Shown here: one piece after another, positions 24,126 to 32,541 of the stretch
How the letters are laid out: each line of letters opens with the position of its first letter
Numbering within the stretch: position 1 is the first letter of the stretch
NCBI RefSeq assembly: GCF_026341855.1
Contig: NZ_JAPENW010000001.1
Span: 6,625,001-6,689,000, forward strand
DNA: 64,000 nt
Direction of reading: 5' to 3'
DNA from: Streptomyces sp. NBC_00568
GTDB taxonomy: Bacteria > Actinomycetota > Actinomycetes > Streptomycetales > Streptomycetaceae
Position numbers and translations under genes: made by a program
The notes under the pieces: generated by a model
Databases searched by the model: none
Told to the model about the DNA's origin: nothing
What the model saw: only the letters and a program-made list of their open reading frames with translations

Positions 24126-25499
24126 AGCGAGGAAGCCGCTCTCCTCCGGGGTCAGCGGCGGCCCGGACAGGGGCTCCATGACGGGCCCTCTCAGAGTGGC
24201 GAGCAGCAGCTTGGGGTGCACGAGACGGCTCGTGTCGGCCTGGAGCGTGATGACCGAGGACAGGGCCGCGGACACGGGGTAGGAGGTGGTCGCCACGCGC
24301 GCCATCCGGCCCATGTAGAGGCTGAGGAGCCGGTCGACGAGCGTCGGAGCCCTGCCGATGACCTCCGGGAACCACTGGTCCTGGGAGGTGCTCAGGGTGT
24401 ACGCGGCCGAGACGGACTTGGCGGCGGCCCGCTGGACCCCGCGGGCGAACCCCGGAGCGGTGACATCGGCCTGCTGCGACCGCCGGCTCAGAGCCAGGGC
24501 GCCCAGGGCCGCGACGGACATGCCCTGTACGTAGACGGGGTTGTAGGTGGCGACGGCGTCACCCAGCACCACCAGGCCCTCGGGCATGGCCGCCTTCTCG
24601 AAGTCGCGGCGCCTGTTGCGGGTGCTGCGGCTGAGGGACACCTCGCCGAGCGGCTCGGCACCGGAGATGAGCTGCCCGAGGAGTGGATGGCGCAGGCCAA
24701 GCGCGAAGCGGGTGAACTCCTCGGGATCGGCGGTGAGTTCACCGCCGCGGGTACCCGCCAGGCTGACCATCCAGCGGCCGCCCTCGATGGGCACCAGAGT
24801 TCCGGAACGCCCCGGCCGGGAGTGGTCGGGCTCCGCCCCGACCTGGGTCAGCGGGAAGTGCTCCGCGCCCGGCGGAACGCGGAAGACGCGGCTGGCGCAG
24901 ACGAGACCCGAGTCGACCTCGTCGGTGGGTATGTCCGTCACGCCGAGCGACTCGAGCCAGTGCTCGACGCGTGATCCCCGTCCGCTCGCGTCGACGACGA
25001 GATCGGCCCGCAGATCCTCCTCGGTGCCGTCGGCGAGGACGCGTACGCCGGTGACGCGCTGGGCCGTTCCCAGCAGGGACACCGCCTCGCCCCGGCGGAC
25101 CGTGACCGAGGTGGTGCCGAGGACGGCCTCACGGACGGTCCAGTCGAGCAGGTCGCGGCTGCACAGGGTGAGCAGCAGCTCGTCGACGACGGGCGGCCAG
25201 CGCCGGAACCAGCCCTGCGGGCCGAAGCCCAGTATGTCGGTGAGGGACTGTTCGTGAGCTCCCGACGCGACCAGGCGCTCGCGTACGTCGACTCCGGGAA
25301 GCAGTTCCTGGATGGCGTCGCGTCCGCTGGGCAGGAGGACGTGAGCGTGCCGTGCCTGCGGAATCCGCCTGCGCGGCTGCGGCCCTTCGCGGAGCTCGTC
25401 GCGCTCCAGGACGGTCACCTCGTCCATGGACCGGGAAAGAGCCGCGGCGGCGAGCATGCCGGTCACGCTCCCACCGATGACGACAGCACGGCGCGACAT
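24102..25499 (-). CDS. FAD-dependent oxidoreductase (flavoprotein monooxygenase-like)
   Basis: 465 residues. The N-terminal FAD motif is AVVIGGSVTGMLAAAALS with the acid residue in VTVLERD. A mid-domain DASGRGSRVEHWLESLG and late GLVVLGDAVATYNPVYVQGMSVAALGA (second FAD contact, GD motif) follow. The group hydroxylates or halogenates hydrophobic or aromatic substrates; no tryptophan-halogenase WxWxIP motif is seen. ATG 25499 is favoured by GGGGGA 4 nt upstream; ATG 25517 (MTTGGT) is possible. It is leftward like the next two genes but separated by ~215 bp, so co-regulation is uncertain. The last 25 bp are duplicated just past the stop. Confidence 0.87.
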   Translation of the reverse strand: MSRRAVVIGGSVTGMLAAAALSRSMDEVTVLERDELREGPQPRRRIPQARHAHVLLPSGRDAIQELLPGVDVRERLVASGAHEQSLTDILGFGPQGWFRRWPPVVDELLLTLCSRDLLDWTVREAVLGTTSVTVRRGEAVSLLGTAQRVTGVRVLADGTEEDLRADLVVDASGRGSRVEHWLESLGVTDIPTDEVDSGLVCASRVFRVPPGAEHFPLTQVGAEPDHSRPGRSGTLVPIEGGRWMVSLAGTRGGELTADPEEFTRFALGLRHPLLGQLISGAEPLGEVSLSRSTRNRRRDFEKAAMPEGLVVLGDAVATYNPVYVQGMSVAALGALALSRRSQQADVTAPGFARGVQRAAAKSVSAAYTLSTSQDQWFPEVIGRAPTLVDRLLSLYMGRMARVATTSYPVSAALSSVITLQADTSRLVHPKLLLATLRGPVMEPLSGPPLTPEESGFLAALDPVPV

Positions 25500-25715
25500 G
25501 GTTCCCCCAGTTGTCATGGACGAGCGCCCACACTCTACGGTCGTGCACGTGGGCGCATACGGGAGATCAGAAAGTGTGCCGATTCTGTCTTCCGGCGACG
25601 ATCGGGGGTGTCCACGAGCCGCCGGACCTCCCCATGAGCCGGTCCGGCGAGCAGCCTGCGAAGGGGGCTTGCCTGCCGCTGGGCGGCACCCCACCTGAGC
25701 TCACATCACCCGGGG

Positions 25716-26024
25716 TCACGGCACCGGGGGCGTCTCACTCCCGGGCTCGCTCCCGGCGTCGACCAGCCTCTCGAAGAAGAACTCGTGCTTGAGAAACGAG
25801 ACGTCGTACTCGTGCCCCGGATACGGCGGGATCAGCTGGGCCGCCTGGAACAGCCGCCAGCCGTCCCGCAGGGCGTGCACGCCCGACGCGTACGGAGGCT
25901 CGTCGCTGTCGCCGGTCGTGGGGGAGGTGCGGCCGGTGCCGTCGTAGAGCGACCAGCCCACCACCTCCGCGTCCAGCGCCGAGGTGGCCAGATAGAGGAC
26001 GAGAACCTGTTGACGGATCGTCAC
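25716..26024 (-). CDS. Hypothetical protein coupled to the PhyH dioxygenase
   Basis: 102 residues with no domain I recognise. It begins MTIRQQVLVLYLATSALDAEVVGWSLYDG and has a Trp/Tyr/Pro-rich middle (WRLFQAAQLIPPYPGHEYDV) and a charged C-terminus. LIPPYPGHEYDVSFLKHEFFFERL looks like a compact interaction surface (split for length). Its GTG overlaps the TGA of the dioxygenase gene (GTGA), so the two should be co-translated and probably act together. It could be a partner or stabiliser of the oxygenase; this is inference. Confidence 0.78.
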   Translation of the reverse strand: MTIRQQVLVLYLATSALDAEVVGWSLYDGTGRTSPTTGDSDEPPYASGVHALRDGWRLFQAAQLIPPYPGHEYDVSFLKHEFFFERLVDAGSEPGSETPPVP

Positions 26025-26833
26025 GCGATCCTCCTCTCGGGGCGGTTGGAGACCCGGGTCACCCAGTGGTCCAGGTCGAAGGAGCCGTCCCCGGTGAGCG
26101 ACCGCCACAGCAGGACGCGGTTGTAGACCTCCAGGCGGCCGGTGGCGGGCTCGTACCACGGGAACGTGGTGGCGAGTTCCTCGGCGACGCCCGGATCGGC
26201 GAGGTCCGAGGTGTCCCACAGCCGCCGCTGTCGCACCGTCGGGTTGAAGCGGATCTTGAACATGGAGCGCGCGATGTCGCTGTCGTTGCGTCGTCCGCCG
26301 TGCCACAGGCCATGGTGCAGAAACACCACGGTCCCTGCGGGGCAGACGAGCCGGCTCTGCCCGCGAAGGTTCTGGTAGCGGCCGGTGTCCGACTCGTTGG
26401 TGCGGCGCAGATGGCTGCCGGGAACGCTGAGGGTGCCGCCCATGTCGAGCGTGACGTCGTGCGGGTAGTACATCAACTGGACGTCGAACGCGTCGGTGCG
26501 CACATCGATGATCGCGTCACCGTGGAGCGGCTGGGCCTGCCCCTCGTGCGGCTCGCGGATGTGGACCGCGTGGTGGTCGACGGCGGGTCCGGGACCGACC
26601 AGACTCCGCAACGCTCCTGCCACCAAGGGGAGTTCGAGGAGGCGGCGGACGAACGAGCCCTCGGGATAGGCCTCCGGGACAGGCGTGCCGTACGGCACGG
26701 CGGGCAGGCCCTCGCGGAGCATCCCAATGCCTTCGGCGTTCATCCCGGGCGGCACCACGGCGTCCAGCCGCAGCGAGCCGTGAGCCACGAAGTGCGCCAT
26801 GCGCACCGAACTCAGAAGCTTGGCGTCGGTCAT
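26021..26833 (-). CDS. Phytanoyl-CoA dioxygenase (PhyH)-family Fe(II)/2-oxoglutarate oxygenase
   Basis: 270 residues. The iron site is the HxD motif PLHGDAIIDV and a distal histidine in FLHHGLWHGGRRNDSDIAR; the following Arg in RSMFKIRFNP would bind 2-oxoglutarate. The fold core is typical (DVTLDMGGTLSVPGSHLRR). PhyH relatives hydroxylate or chlorinate acyl chains, amino acids or natural products. The substrate is not readable. ATG start with GGTGGGG upstream. The downstream 102-residue protein is coupled to it, and a divergent AraC regulator shares the promoter region. Confidence 0.92.
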   Translation of the reverse strand: MTDAKLLSSVRMAHFVAHGSLRLDAVVPPGMNAEGIGMLREGLPAVPYGTPVPEAYPEGSFVRRLLELPLVAGALRSLVGPGPAVDHHAVHIREPHEGQAQPLHGDAIIDVRTDAFDVQLMYYPHDVTLDMGGTLSVPGSHLRRTNESDTGRYQNLRGQSRLVCPAGTVVFLHHGLWHGGRRNDSDIARSMFKIRFNPTVRQRRLWDTSDLADPGVAEELATTFPWYEPATGRLEVYNRVLLWRSLTGDGSFDLDHWVTRVSNRPERRIA

Positions 26834-26878
26834 GGCCCCACCGTAGGAGCGGCACCCTCCGATGCGCGTTGGCCCCAT

Positions 26879-26905
26879 TCACCATCGCTGGTAATTTCTC
26901 ACCAT
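26879..26905. promoter_or_regulatory. AraC-type direct repeats in the phyH-araC promoter
   Basis: TCACCAT occurs at 26879-26885 and again at 26899-26905, 20 bp (two helical turns) apart, the spacing expected for an AraC protein binding with its two HTHs or as a dimer. The AT-rich core between them holds the -10 of the AraC gene. Confidence 0.5.
26892..26897 (+). promoter_or_regulatory. -10 box (TAATTT) for leaderless araC mRNA
   Basis: TAATTT ends 6 nt before the AraC ATG and no Shine-Dalgarno exists. Confidence 0.5.
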
Positions 26906-27677
26906 GCGTGAGACGCGCCTGCACCTCGGCGAGCCGCCCGAAGTGGCCGGTGCCGGCGTCGGCGTGCACGGGGTCGCGAGCGCGACGGACGTCTTCCGGC
27001 TGCCGGAACTGTGGCAGCTGCACCTCTACCGGTACGACGCCGAGCTGACCGTCGACGGCACGGCGCACCTCATCCGTCCCGGACGCGTCAGCCTCGTACC
27101 GCCCGGCGCCACGGTCCGCTACCGCTACCGGGGCCTCTCGGAGCACCTGTACGCGCACCTGCGCATCGCCCCCGTCGGACCGTCGCGGACCGTCCCCGTC
27201 GTACAGGACGCCGGACCCGAACTTCCCTTGCTGTCGGGGCTGTTGCTGCACGCCATCGCGGCGGCCCCCGGAGCGCCCGAACGCACCAGGTCCGAGATCT
27301 GGACCGCGCTGTGGCACATCGCCGGCCTCACCCCGGCCGTCGTGGCGAGCCCGGGTCCGCACCCCGCGGTCGGGACCGCCATCGCCCACATCGAAGCCCG
27401 GCTGGCCGCTCCGCTCACCGTCCCGGAGATCGCCCGCGCCGCCGGGATCTCCCACAACCACCTCACCCGGCTCTTCCGCGCCGAGACCGGCACCACGGTC
27501 GTGGCCTACATCCGCCGTCGCAGACTGGAGCGCGCCCACCACCTGCTCCGCGCCTCGACCCTGTCCATCCCGGCCGTGGCGGCTTCGGTCGGCATCCCCG
27601 ACCTGCAGGCCTTCAACAAGGCCTGCAGGAGAGAACTGGGCGCCCCGCCCCGCGTGCTGCGCGGGGCTACGGGCTGA
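26904..27677 (+). CDS. AraC-family transcriptional regulator
   Basis: 257 residues. The N-terminal cupin-like sensor (LYRYDAELTVDGTAHLIRPGRVSLVPPGATVRYRYRG, residues ~38-75) resembles sugar-sensing AraC proteins. The C-terminal double HTH is complete: APLTVPEIARAAGISHNHLTRLFRAETGTT and ARASTLSIPAVAASVG-type second helix pair (PAVAASVGIPDLQAFNKACRRELG). It is divergent from the PhyH dioxygenase gene and probably controls it. The last 11 bp overlap the convergent methyltransferase gene. Confidence 0.93.
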   Translation: MRETRLHLGEPPEVAGAGVGVHGVASATDVFRLPELWQLHLYRYDAELTVDGTAHLIRPGRVSLVPPGATVRYRYRGLSEHLYAHLRIAPVGPSRTVPVVQDAGPELPLLSGLLLHAIAAAPGAPERTRSEIWTALWHIAGLTPAVVASPGPHPAVGTAIAHIEARLAAPLTVPEIARAAGISHNHLTRLFRAETGTTVVAYIRRRRLERAHHLLRASTLSIPAVAASVGIPDLQAFNKACRRELGAPPRVLRGATG

Positions 27678-28821
27678 CGTCCTTCTTCACGGCCCGCAGA
27701 ATCACGAACTTGGCGTCACCCGCGACCAGTTCACTGTTGCCGAAGAGCCGGCGCAGCTTCAGGTGGTAGCCCAGGTGGCGATTGCCGATCACCCACAGCT
27801 CGCCGCCCGGCCGCAAAGCGCGCCGCGCGTCAGAGAACATCCGCCAGGCGGTCGTGTCCGTCGTCGCCTGGTGGGAGTGGAACGGCGGATTGTTCAGGAC
27901 GAGGTCGACGCTCCCGGCGGGGACGCCCGCCAGTCCGTCGGCGACACGGAACTCGGCGACCCCGTCGGCGTTCGTCCGGTAGGTCGCCTCCGCCGAGGCC
28001 ACCGCCTGGTACGACTCGTCGGCGAACAGCAGCTCCGCCTCGGGATTGGCCAGCGCCATCGCCGTACCGACCACGCCGTTGCCGCAGCCCAGGTCCACGA
28101 TCAGCTCGGCGCCCCGGCTGCGCGGCAGGTGCTGGAGGAAGAAGCGGGTGCCGATGTCGAGGCGGTCGGCGCAGAAGACGCCCGCGTGGTTGACGACCGT
28201 GCGGCCGGACACCACGCCGACGCCGTCAGGGAGCTCGTAGCTGTACGGCCAGGGGTTCGATTTCCGGGCGATCCCCTGGAGCGGGGTGCAGAAGATCAGC
28301 CGGGCCTTCTTCTCGGCCAGCGAGGTGCGGGTCGGACCGAGGATCCGCTCGAAGAGGTGCAGCGTCGAGGTGTGGATCTCCTTGACCATCCCGGTGCCGA
28401 CCACGACCGTGCCCTCGTGCACGCCGGGCGCCAGCCGGTGCAGCTGGTCTTCGAGCAGGGCGAGGCTCTTCGGCACCCGCACGATCAGCACGTCGATCCG
28501 CTCGGGAGGCGGGTCCTGGGTCGTCAGGAGCCGGACGGCGGACTCCTCGGCACCGGCCCGCGCCAGATTCGCGCGGGTCGCCTCCTGCGCCAGGAGGGAG
28601 TCGGTGATCTGTGTCGGCCGCCGCGACGACAGTGCCGTGGCGAGCGCGCCCCACCGGTCGCCGACGATCACGACCGAACCCGTCAGGGAGATGTCGCTCT
28701 CCGCGAGGTGCTGCAGCAGATAGGTGTCGGCGGCGTCCCAGGCGCGCAGCCGCTCGCGAGGGTCCTCGGGAAAACGGGCGAGCTCGTAATCGCCCCAGGG
28801 TGTGGTCATACGGTCGTTCAT
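27667..28821 (-). CDS. RsmC/RlmG-type class I methyltransferase
   Basis: 384 residues with the tandem-domain layout of rRNA guanine-N2 methyltransferases. The N-terminal half is a degenerate, non-catalytic methyltransferase fold (VVIVGDRWGALATALSSRR). The C-terminal half has the SAM motif LIVDLGCGNGVVGTAMAL and the catalytic NPPF motif in LVLNNPPFHSHQA, specific to N-methyltransferases acting on exocyclic amines. It likely methylates a guanine of 23S rRNA (RlmG, G1835) or 16S rRNA (RsmC, G1207); sequence alone does not decide. It shares a short divergent promoter with the AlkB gene, suggesting linked nucleic-acid maintenance. Confidence 0.9.
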   Translation of the reverse strand: MNDRMTTPWGDYELARFPEDPRERLRAWDAADTYLLQHLAESDISLTGSVVIVGDRWGALATALSSRRPTQITDSLLAQEATRANLARAGAEESAVRLLTTQDPPPERIDVLIVRVPKSLALLEDQLHRLAPGVHEGTVVVGTGMVKEIHTSTLHLFERILGPTRTSLAEKKARLIFCTPLQGIARKSNPWPYSYELPDGVGVVSGRTVVNHAGVFCADRLDIGTRFFLQHLPRSRGAELIVDLGCGNGVVGTAMALANPEAELLFADESYQAVASAEATYRTNADGVAEFRVADGLAGVPAGSVDLVLNNPPFHSHQATTDTTAWRMFSDARRALRPGGELWVIGNRHLGYHLKLRRLFGNSELVAGDAKFVILRAVKKDVSP

Positions 28822-28874
28822 CGTGGGTCCAGGCTATGCGACGCGGAGCGGCCCGGGTGCGCGAGGATGGGGGC

Positions 28875-29540
28875 ATGTCGATGGACGCGGAGCTGTTCCC
28901 CCGCAGCCGGACGGAGATCGCGCCCGGCGCGGTGCACCTCCCGGACTGGCTGGACGCGGACCGTCAGCGGCGGCTTCTGGAGGCCTGCCGGGGCTGGGCC
29001 CGCCCGCCGGCGGGCCTGCGCACCGTCCGCACCCCCGGCGGCGGCACGATGACCTCCCGGCAGGTCTGTCTGGGCTGGCACTGGTACCCGTACGGCTACG
29101 CCCGCACCGTGGTCGACGGCGACGGTTCCCCGGTGAAGCCCTTCCCCGACCTGCTCGGCGACCTGGCCCGGGAGGCGGTCGCGGACACCCTCGGCGCCGA
29201 CGCCCTCGGCACGGACGCCCCCGCCACGTACGACATCGCACTGATCAACTTCTACGACGCCGAAGCCCGCATGGGCATGCACCGCGACAGCGACGAATCG
29301 TCGGACGCCCCGGTGGTGTCGCTGAGCCTGGGCGACACCTGCGTCTTCCGCTTCGGGAACACGGAGTCCCGGACACGGCCGTACACCGACGTCGAGCTGC
29401 GCAGCGGCGATCTCTTCGTGTTCGGCGGCGCGTCACGGCTCGCGTATCACGGGGTACCGAGGGTGTACGGGGGCACGGCGCCCCCAGAGTTGGGACTGGC
29501 CGGGCGGCTGAACGTCACGCTCCGGGCCGGCGGCTTCTAG
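28875..29540 (+). CDS. AlkB-family alpha-ketoglutarate-dependent dioxygenase
   Basis: 221 residues, normal AlkB length. Fe(II) ligands are His and Asp of MGMHRDSDE and the later His in ASRLAYHGVPRV. The 2-oxoglutarate and fold signature RLNVTLR ends the protein, with NFYDAEARMGMH typical upstream (AlkB usual: N-x-Y..). It oxidatively removes alkyl groups from DNA or RNA bases. GAGGATGGGGG lies just before the ATG (MSMDAEL). It is divergent from the RNA methyltransferase gene and stands alone as a transcription unit. Confidence 0.95.
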   Translation: MSMDAELFPRSRTEIAPGAVHLPDWLDADRQRRLLEACRGWARPPAGLRTVRTPGGGTMTSRQVCLGWHWYPYGYARTVVDGDGSPVKPFPDLLGDLAREAVADTLGADALGTDAPATYDIALINFYDAEARMGMHRDSDESSDAPVVSLSLGDTCVFRFGNTESRTRPYTDVELRSGDLFVFGGASRLAYHGVPRVYGGTAPPELGLAGRLNVTLRAGGF

Positions 29541-29682
29541 GACCTGTCCGGTCGGGGCCCGCCCCGGACCCGCAGGGCCCGGGTGCGATCCGAAAGCCAG
29601 GTCCCGCGCCCGCGTGTCTCCTCGCCGGGGCCGCCGGGACCGGACGGGCCCCGCGGGAGCGGATCATGGGAGACTCGCCCTC

Positions 29683-30921
29683 ATGAACGGCAAGGCGGGC
29701 CCCCGGACGGCGGGGGATGGGAACACGCGGACACGGCTCGACCGGGGGCGCGGAGCGCTCGGACCGGCGCTGGAGCTCGTGCACACCGGGCGCGCGCCGA
29801 CACGTGCCGTGCTCACCGCCGAGCTGGGAGTCACCCGGGCGACCGCGGGCGCGGTGGCCGCCGAGCTGGAGGCGCTGGGGCTGATCCGGGTCGACGCGCG
29901 GCCCGGTGCCGCCGCCGGTTCCCAAGGGCGCCCCTCGCACCGGCTGGAGGTCGCCGAGGACGGGCCCGTCGCGCTGGCCGCGCAAGTGCACGCCGACGGG
30001 TTCCGCGCCGCGCTGGTCGGCCTCGGCGGCCGGATCGTGGCGACCGCGCCCGGCTGCGAGATCGTCGACGCCGATCCGGCCAAGGTCCTCGGCTCCGTCG
30101 TCGACGCCGGCGCCGAACTGCTCCGTGAGACCGGGCGCCGCTGTGTGGGCGCCGGGCTCGCCGTCCCCTCCGCGGTCGCCGAACCCGAGGGGCTGGCCCT
30201 CAACCCCCTGCACCTGGCCTGGCCCGCGGGCGCCCCCGTCGAGCAGATCTTCGCCGAGCGGGTGCGGGCGGCCGGTATCGAGGGGCCGGCGTTCGCCGGC
30301 AACGACGTCAACCTCGCCGCCCTCGCCGAGCACCGGCACGGAGCGGGCCGGGGCGCCCGCGACCTGCTCTGCGTGGCCACCGGACACCGTGGTGTCGGCG
30401 GCGCGCTGGTGCTCGACGGGCGCCTGCACACGGGCAGTTCCGGGCTCGCGCTCGAAGTCGGCCACCTCACCGTCAATCCCGAGGGCCGCCCCTGCTACTG
30501 CGGCAGCCGGGGCTGTCTCGACGTCGAGGCGGACCCGCTGGCCTTCCTCACCGCGGCCGGCCGCGCCCCGGGCCCTGAGGTGTCGCTGCTCCAGCAGGCC
30601 AACGAGCTGATCCGCGACGAGTACGCCGATCCGTCCGTCCGTACGGCCATCGAGGCGCTGATCGACCGCCTCGGCCTCGGCCTCGCGGGCCTCGTCAACA
30701 TCCTCAATCCGGACCGCATCATCCTCGGCGGACTGCACCGCGCCCTGCTGGACGCCGACCCGGACCGGTTGCGTGCCGTCGTCGCCGACCGCAGCCTGTG
30801 GGGACGGAGCGGCGGGGTACCGATCCTCGCGTGCACCCTGGACCACAACAGCCTGGTCGGGGCTGCCGAGTTGGCGTGGCAGCCGGTGCTGGACGATCCG
30901 TTGACGGCGCTGCCCGTCTGA
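29683..30921 (+). CDS. ROK-family transcriptional regulator (NagC/Mlc-like)
   Basis: 412 residues. An N-terminal winged HTH (residues ~20-75: APTRAVLTAELGVTRATAGAVAAELEALGLIRV) precedes a full ROK sugar-kinase-like domain. Zinc site: GHLTVNPEGRPCYCGSRGCLDVEADP. In ROK repressors the kinase fold only senses sugar. The ATP-binding first loop is altered (LAAQVHADGFRAALVG) from DIGGT, consistent with loss of catalysis. Start ATG has GGGAGA upstream. The adjacent rightward boundary is convergent with the phosphotriesterase-family gene (3-bp gap), and no adjacent sugar operon is obvious. Confidence 0.92.
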   Translation: MNGKAGPRTAGDGNTRTRLDRGRGALGPALELVHTGRAPTRAVLTAELGVTRATAGAVAAELEALGLIRVDARPGAAAGSQGRPSHRLEVAEDGPVALAAQVHADGFRAALVGLGGRIVATAPGCEIVDADPAKVLGSVVDAGAELLRETGRRCVGAGLAVPSAVAEPEGLALNPLHLAWPAGAPVEQIFAERVRAAGIEGPAFAGNDVNLAALAEHRHGAGRGARDLLCVATGHRGVGGALVLDGRLHTGSSGLALEVGHLTVNPEGRPCYCGSRGCLDVEADPLAFLTAAGRAPGPEVSLLQQANELIRDEYADPSVRTAIEALIDRLGLGLAGLVNILNPDRIILGGLHRALLDADPDRLRAVVADRSLWGRSGGVPILACTLDHNSLVGAAELAWQPVLDDPLTALPV

Positions 30922-30924
30922 CGC

Positions 30925-31848
30925 TCATGAGCGCCAGGCGACGGCGAAGGCGCGCCCGGCGTTCTCGGTGAGGATGCGGTCCACCAGGTCCGTGCCCAGG
31001 GCGAGTTCGAGCCTCGGGCGGACCCGGCGCAGCAGATGCGGCATCCCCGGGCCGCCGTTGACCGAGCGCGCCGCCGCGGTCGTCGTGTCGCCGCCGAGGA
31101 GCAGCCGGTGGCCGAAACCGGCGTCGGCGAGGGCGCGTACGGCGTCGGGCATGCGCCAGTCCGTGGCGTGGTGGGCACGGGAGGGGCCGTCGAAGGCGAG
31201 GAAGGCGCCCGTCGCGGCGGCCTCGCGCTGCACCACGAGGTCGGGCGATCGATTGAGGTGCCCCAGAATCACCCGGTGGGGCGGCACGCCCAACTCGCCG
31301 CACAGCAGGTCGAGTACGTCGAGGGCGCCGGTGCCCAGCTCCAGGTGTACGGCGATCGGCGCTCCGGTGGCGTGATGAGCCTCCGCCGCGGCGGTCATCG
31401 TCCAGCGGGCGTGCGCGTCCAGGGCGTGGAAGCCGCCCGCGACCTTGATGAGCCCGGCCCGGACGCCGGAGGTCCCGATGCCCGAGGTGAGTTCGGCGAC
31501 GAGGACGTCGGCCAGCCTTCCGCGCAGCCGGTTCAGCAACTCCGTTGTGTAGTGCGCCGCTTGGTGCAGTCCGGTCGCCGCGACGACGTGGACCCCGGCG
31601 TCGCGGGAGATCAGCGGCAGATCCGCGGCCCGCCTGCCCAGACCGTACGGCGTCCACTGGACCACGGCGGCGCCGCCCTGCGCGCGGAACGCGGCGAGTT
31701 CGGCCCGTGCGGCGGACGCGGCGCGCAGTTCCTCGCCCGGCAGCACGGGACTGCTGAAAAAGAGATGGTCGTGCGCGTCGCACACCCCGAGCTGCTCGGG
31801 GAGCACGTCGCCCAGGACCGTACGGACCGCGGCGGCAGGGCTCACCAC
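30925..31848 (-). CDS. Phosphotriesterase-family metal hydrolase (PTE-like)
   Basis: 307 residues of the amidohydrolase superfamily. Metal ligands: first strand VCDAHDHLFF (HxH), the bridging Lys in AGLIKVAGGF, His in IAVHLELG, His in VILGHLNRSPD and the terminal Asp in LLLGGDTTTAA. This set matches the PTE/lactonase group rather than dihydroorotases. Relatives hydrolyse lactones (including acyl-homoserine lactones) or phosphotriesters; true substrate unknown. GTG start. It overlaps the upstream DUF4865 gene by 7 bp, so the two form one operon. Confidence 0.9.
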   Translation of the reverse strand: MVSPAAAVRTVLGDVLPEQLGVCDAHDHLFFSSPVLPGEELRAASAARAELAAFRAQGGAAVVQWTPYGLGRRAADLPLISRDAGVHVVAATGLHQAAHYTTELLNRLRGRLADVLVAELTSGIGTSGVRAGLIKVAGGFHALDAHARWTMTAAAEAHHATGAPIAVHLELGTGALDVLDLLCGELGVPPHRVILGHLNRSPDLVVQREAAATGAFLAFDGPSRAHHATDWRMPDAVRALADAGFGHRLLLGGDTTTAAARSVNGGPGMPHLLRRVRPRLELALGTDLVDRILTENAGRAFAVAWRS

Positions 31849-32426
31849 TGCCGGCCCCGCGGCAGCCGGTCGCGTTCCGGTTGCGACAGGTGCAGCACCT
31901 GGAAGACCTCACCCGACGCCTTGGGGGAGTCGTGGTCCCAGAGCGAGATGTGCACGACCTCCCAGTGCCGGGGATCCACGGCGGCGGCCGCGCCGACGGC
32001 CCCGTCCATCGCGGTGAGCCGCCCGGCCTCGCGCACCGCGTCCTCCATCGCCTCGGCCAGTTCCACCCCCTCGGCGACGGGCCGGCGCCGACGCACCGCG
32101 ACCCTGGCCGGCGAGCCCGCGGAGCCTCCCTCCTCGTACGCGAGTCCGGTCCAGTGCTGCACGACGGGGCGCCCGAAGTCGTTCACCAGGCCCTGGAACG
32201 CCCCGCCCCAGAGAAAGGAGTTCATGCCCTGGGTGGTGTTCCACAGGTAGAACGGCGCGTACTGGTTGACCGGAGAGCCGTCCACCCCGCGCTCGCGGAT
32301 CAGATACGCCTTGAACCCGAGGCCGTCCCACGTGTCCAGCAGATGGCCGATGCGGGAGACCCGGTCGCGGATCACGGTCATGTCGTAGTCGGCGGGAAGC
32401 GTGAGCTCGTACTGCATGGCGTGCAT
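31842..32426 (-). CDS. DUF4865-family protein
   Basis: 194 residues. The N-terminus MHAMQYELTLPADYDMTVIRDRV with later LDTWDGLGFKAYLIRERG, NQYAPFYLWNTTQGMNSFLWG and a C-terminal VVHISLWDHDS match the DUF4865 family, a ferredoxin-like-fold group of unknown function that often lies beside TetR regulators. ATG 32426 has GGAAGGAC upstream; ATG 32417 is also in frame. It overlaps the phosphotriesterase-family gene and is preceded by a TetR gene in the same direction 115 bp away. A role alongside the hydrolase in metabolism of a small molecule is inference. Confidence 0.85.
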   Translation of the reverse strand: MHAMQYELTLPADYDMTVIRDRVSRIGHLLDTWDGLGFKAYLIRERGVDGSPVNQYAPFYLWNTTQGMNSFLWGGAFQGLVNDFGRPVVQHWTGLAYEEGGSAGSPARVAVRRRRPVAEGVELAEAMEDAVREAGRLTAMDGAVGAAAAVDPRHWEVVHISLWDHDSPKASGEVFQVLHLSQPERDRLPRGRQW

Positions 32427-32541
32427 CGGAAGGTCCTTCCTCGAGCTTCCTGGGTCATCCTCGGAATGCCGTGTCCGCGCCCTGCCGGTCGTCCTTCGCG
32501 GGGAGTGTGGACGCACGCCCGGGGGCTTCGGTGCGGCGGTG

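Noticed and set aside
24102..25499. Tryptophan-halogenase identity for the FAD oxidoreductase
   Set aside because: The WxWxIP motif of flavin-dependent halogenases is absent, so only a general monooxygenase-like call is supported.
25600..26900. Larger natural-product gene cluster around the FAD oxidoreductase and PhyH genes
   Set aside because: No synthase, carrier protein, adenylation domain or terpene cyclase is nearby; only tailoring-type enzymes.
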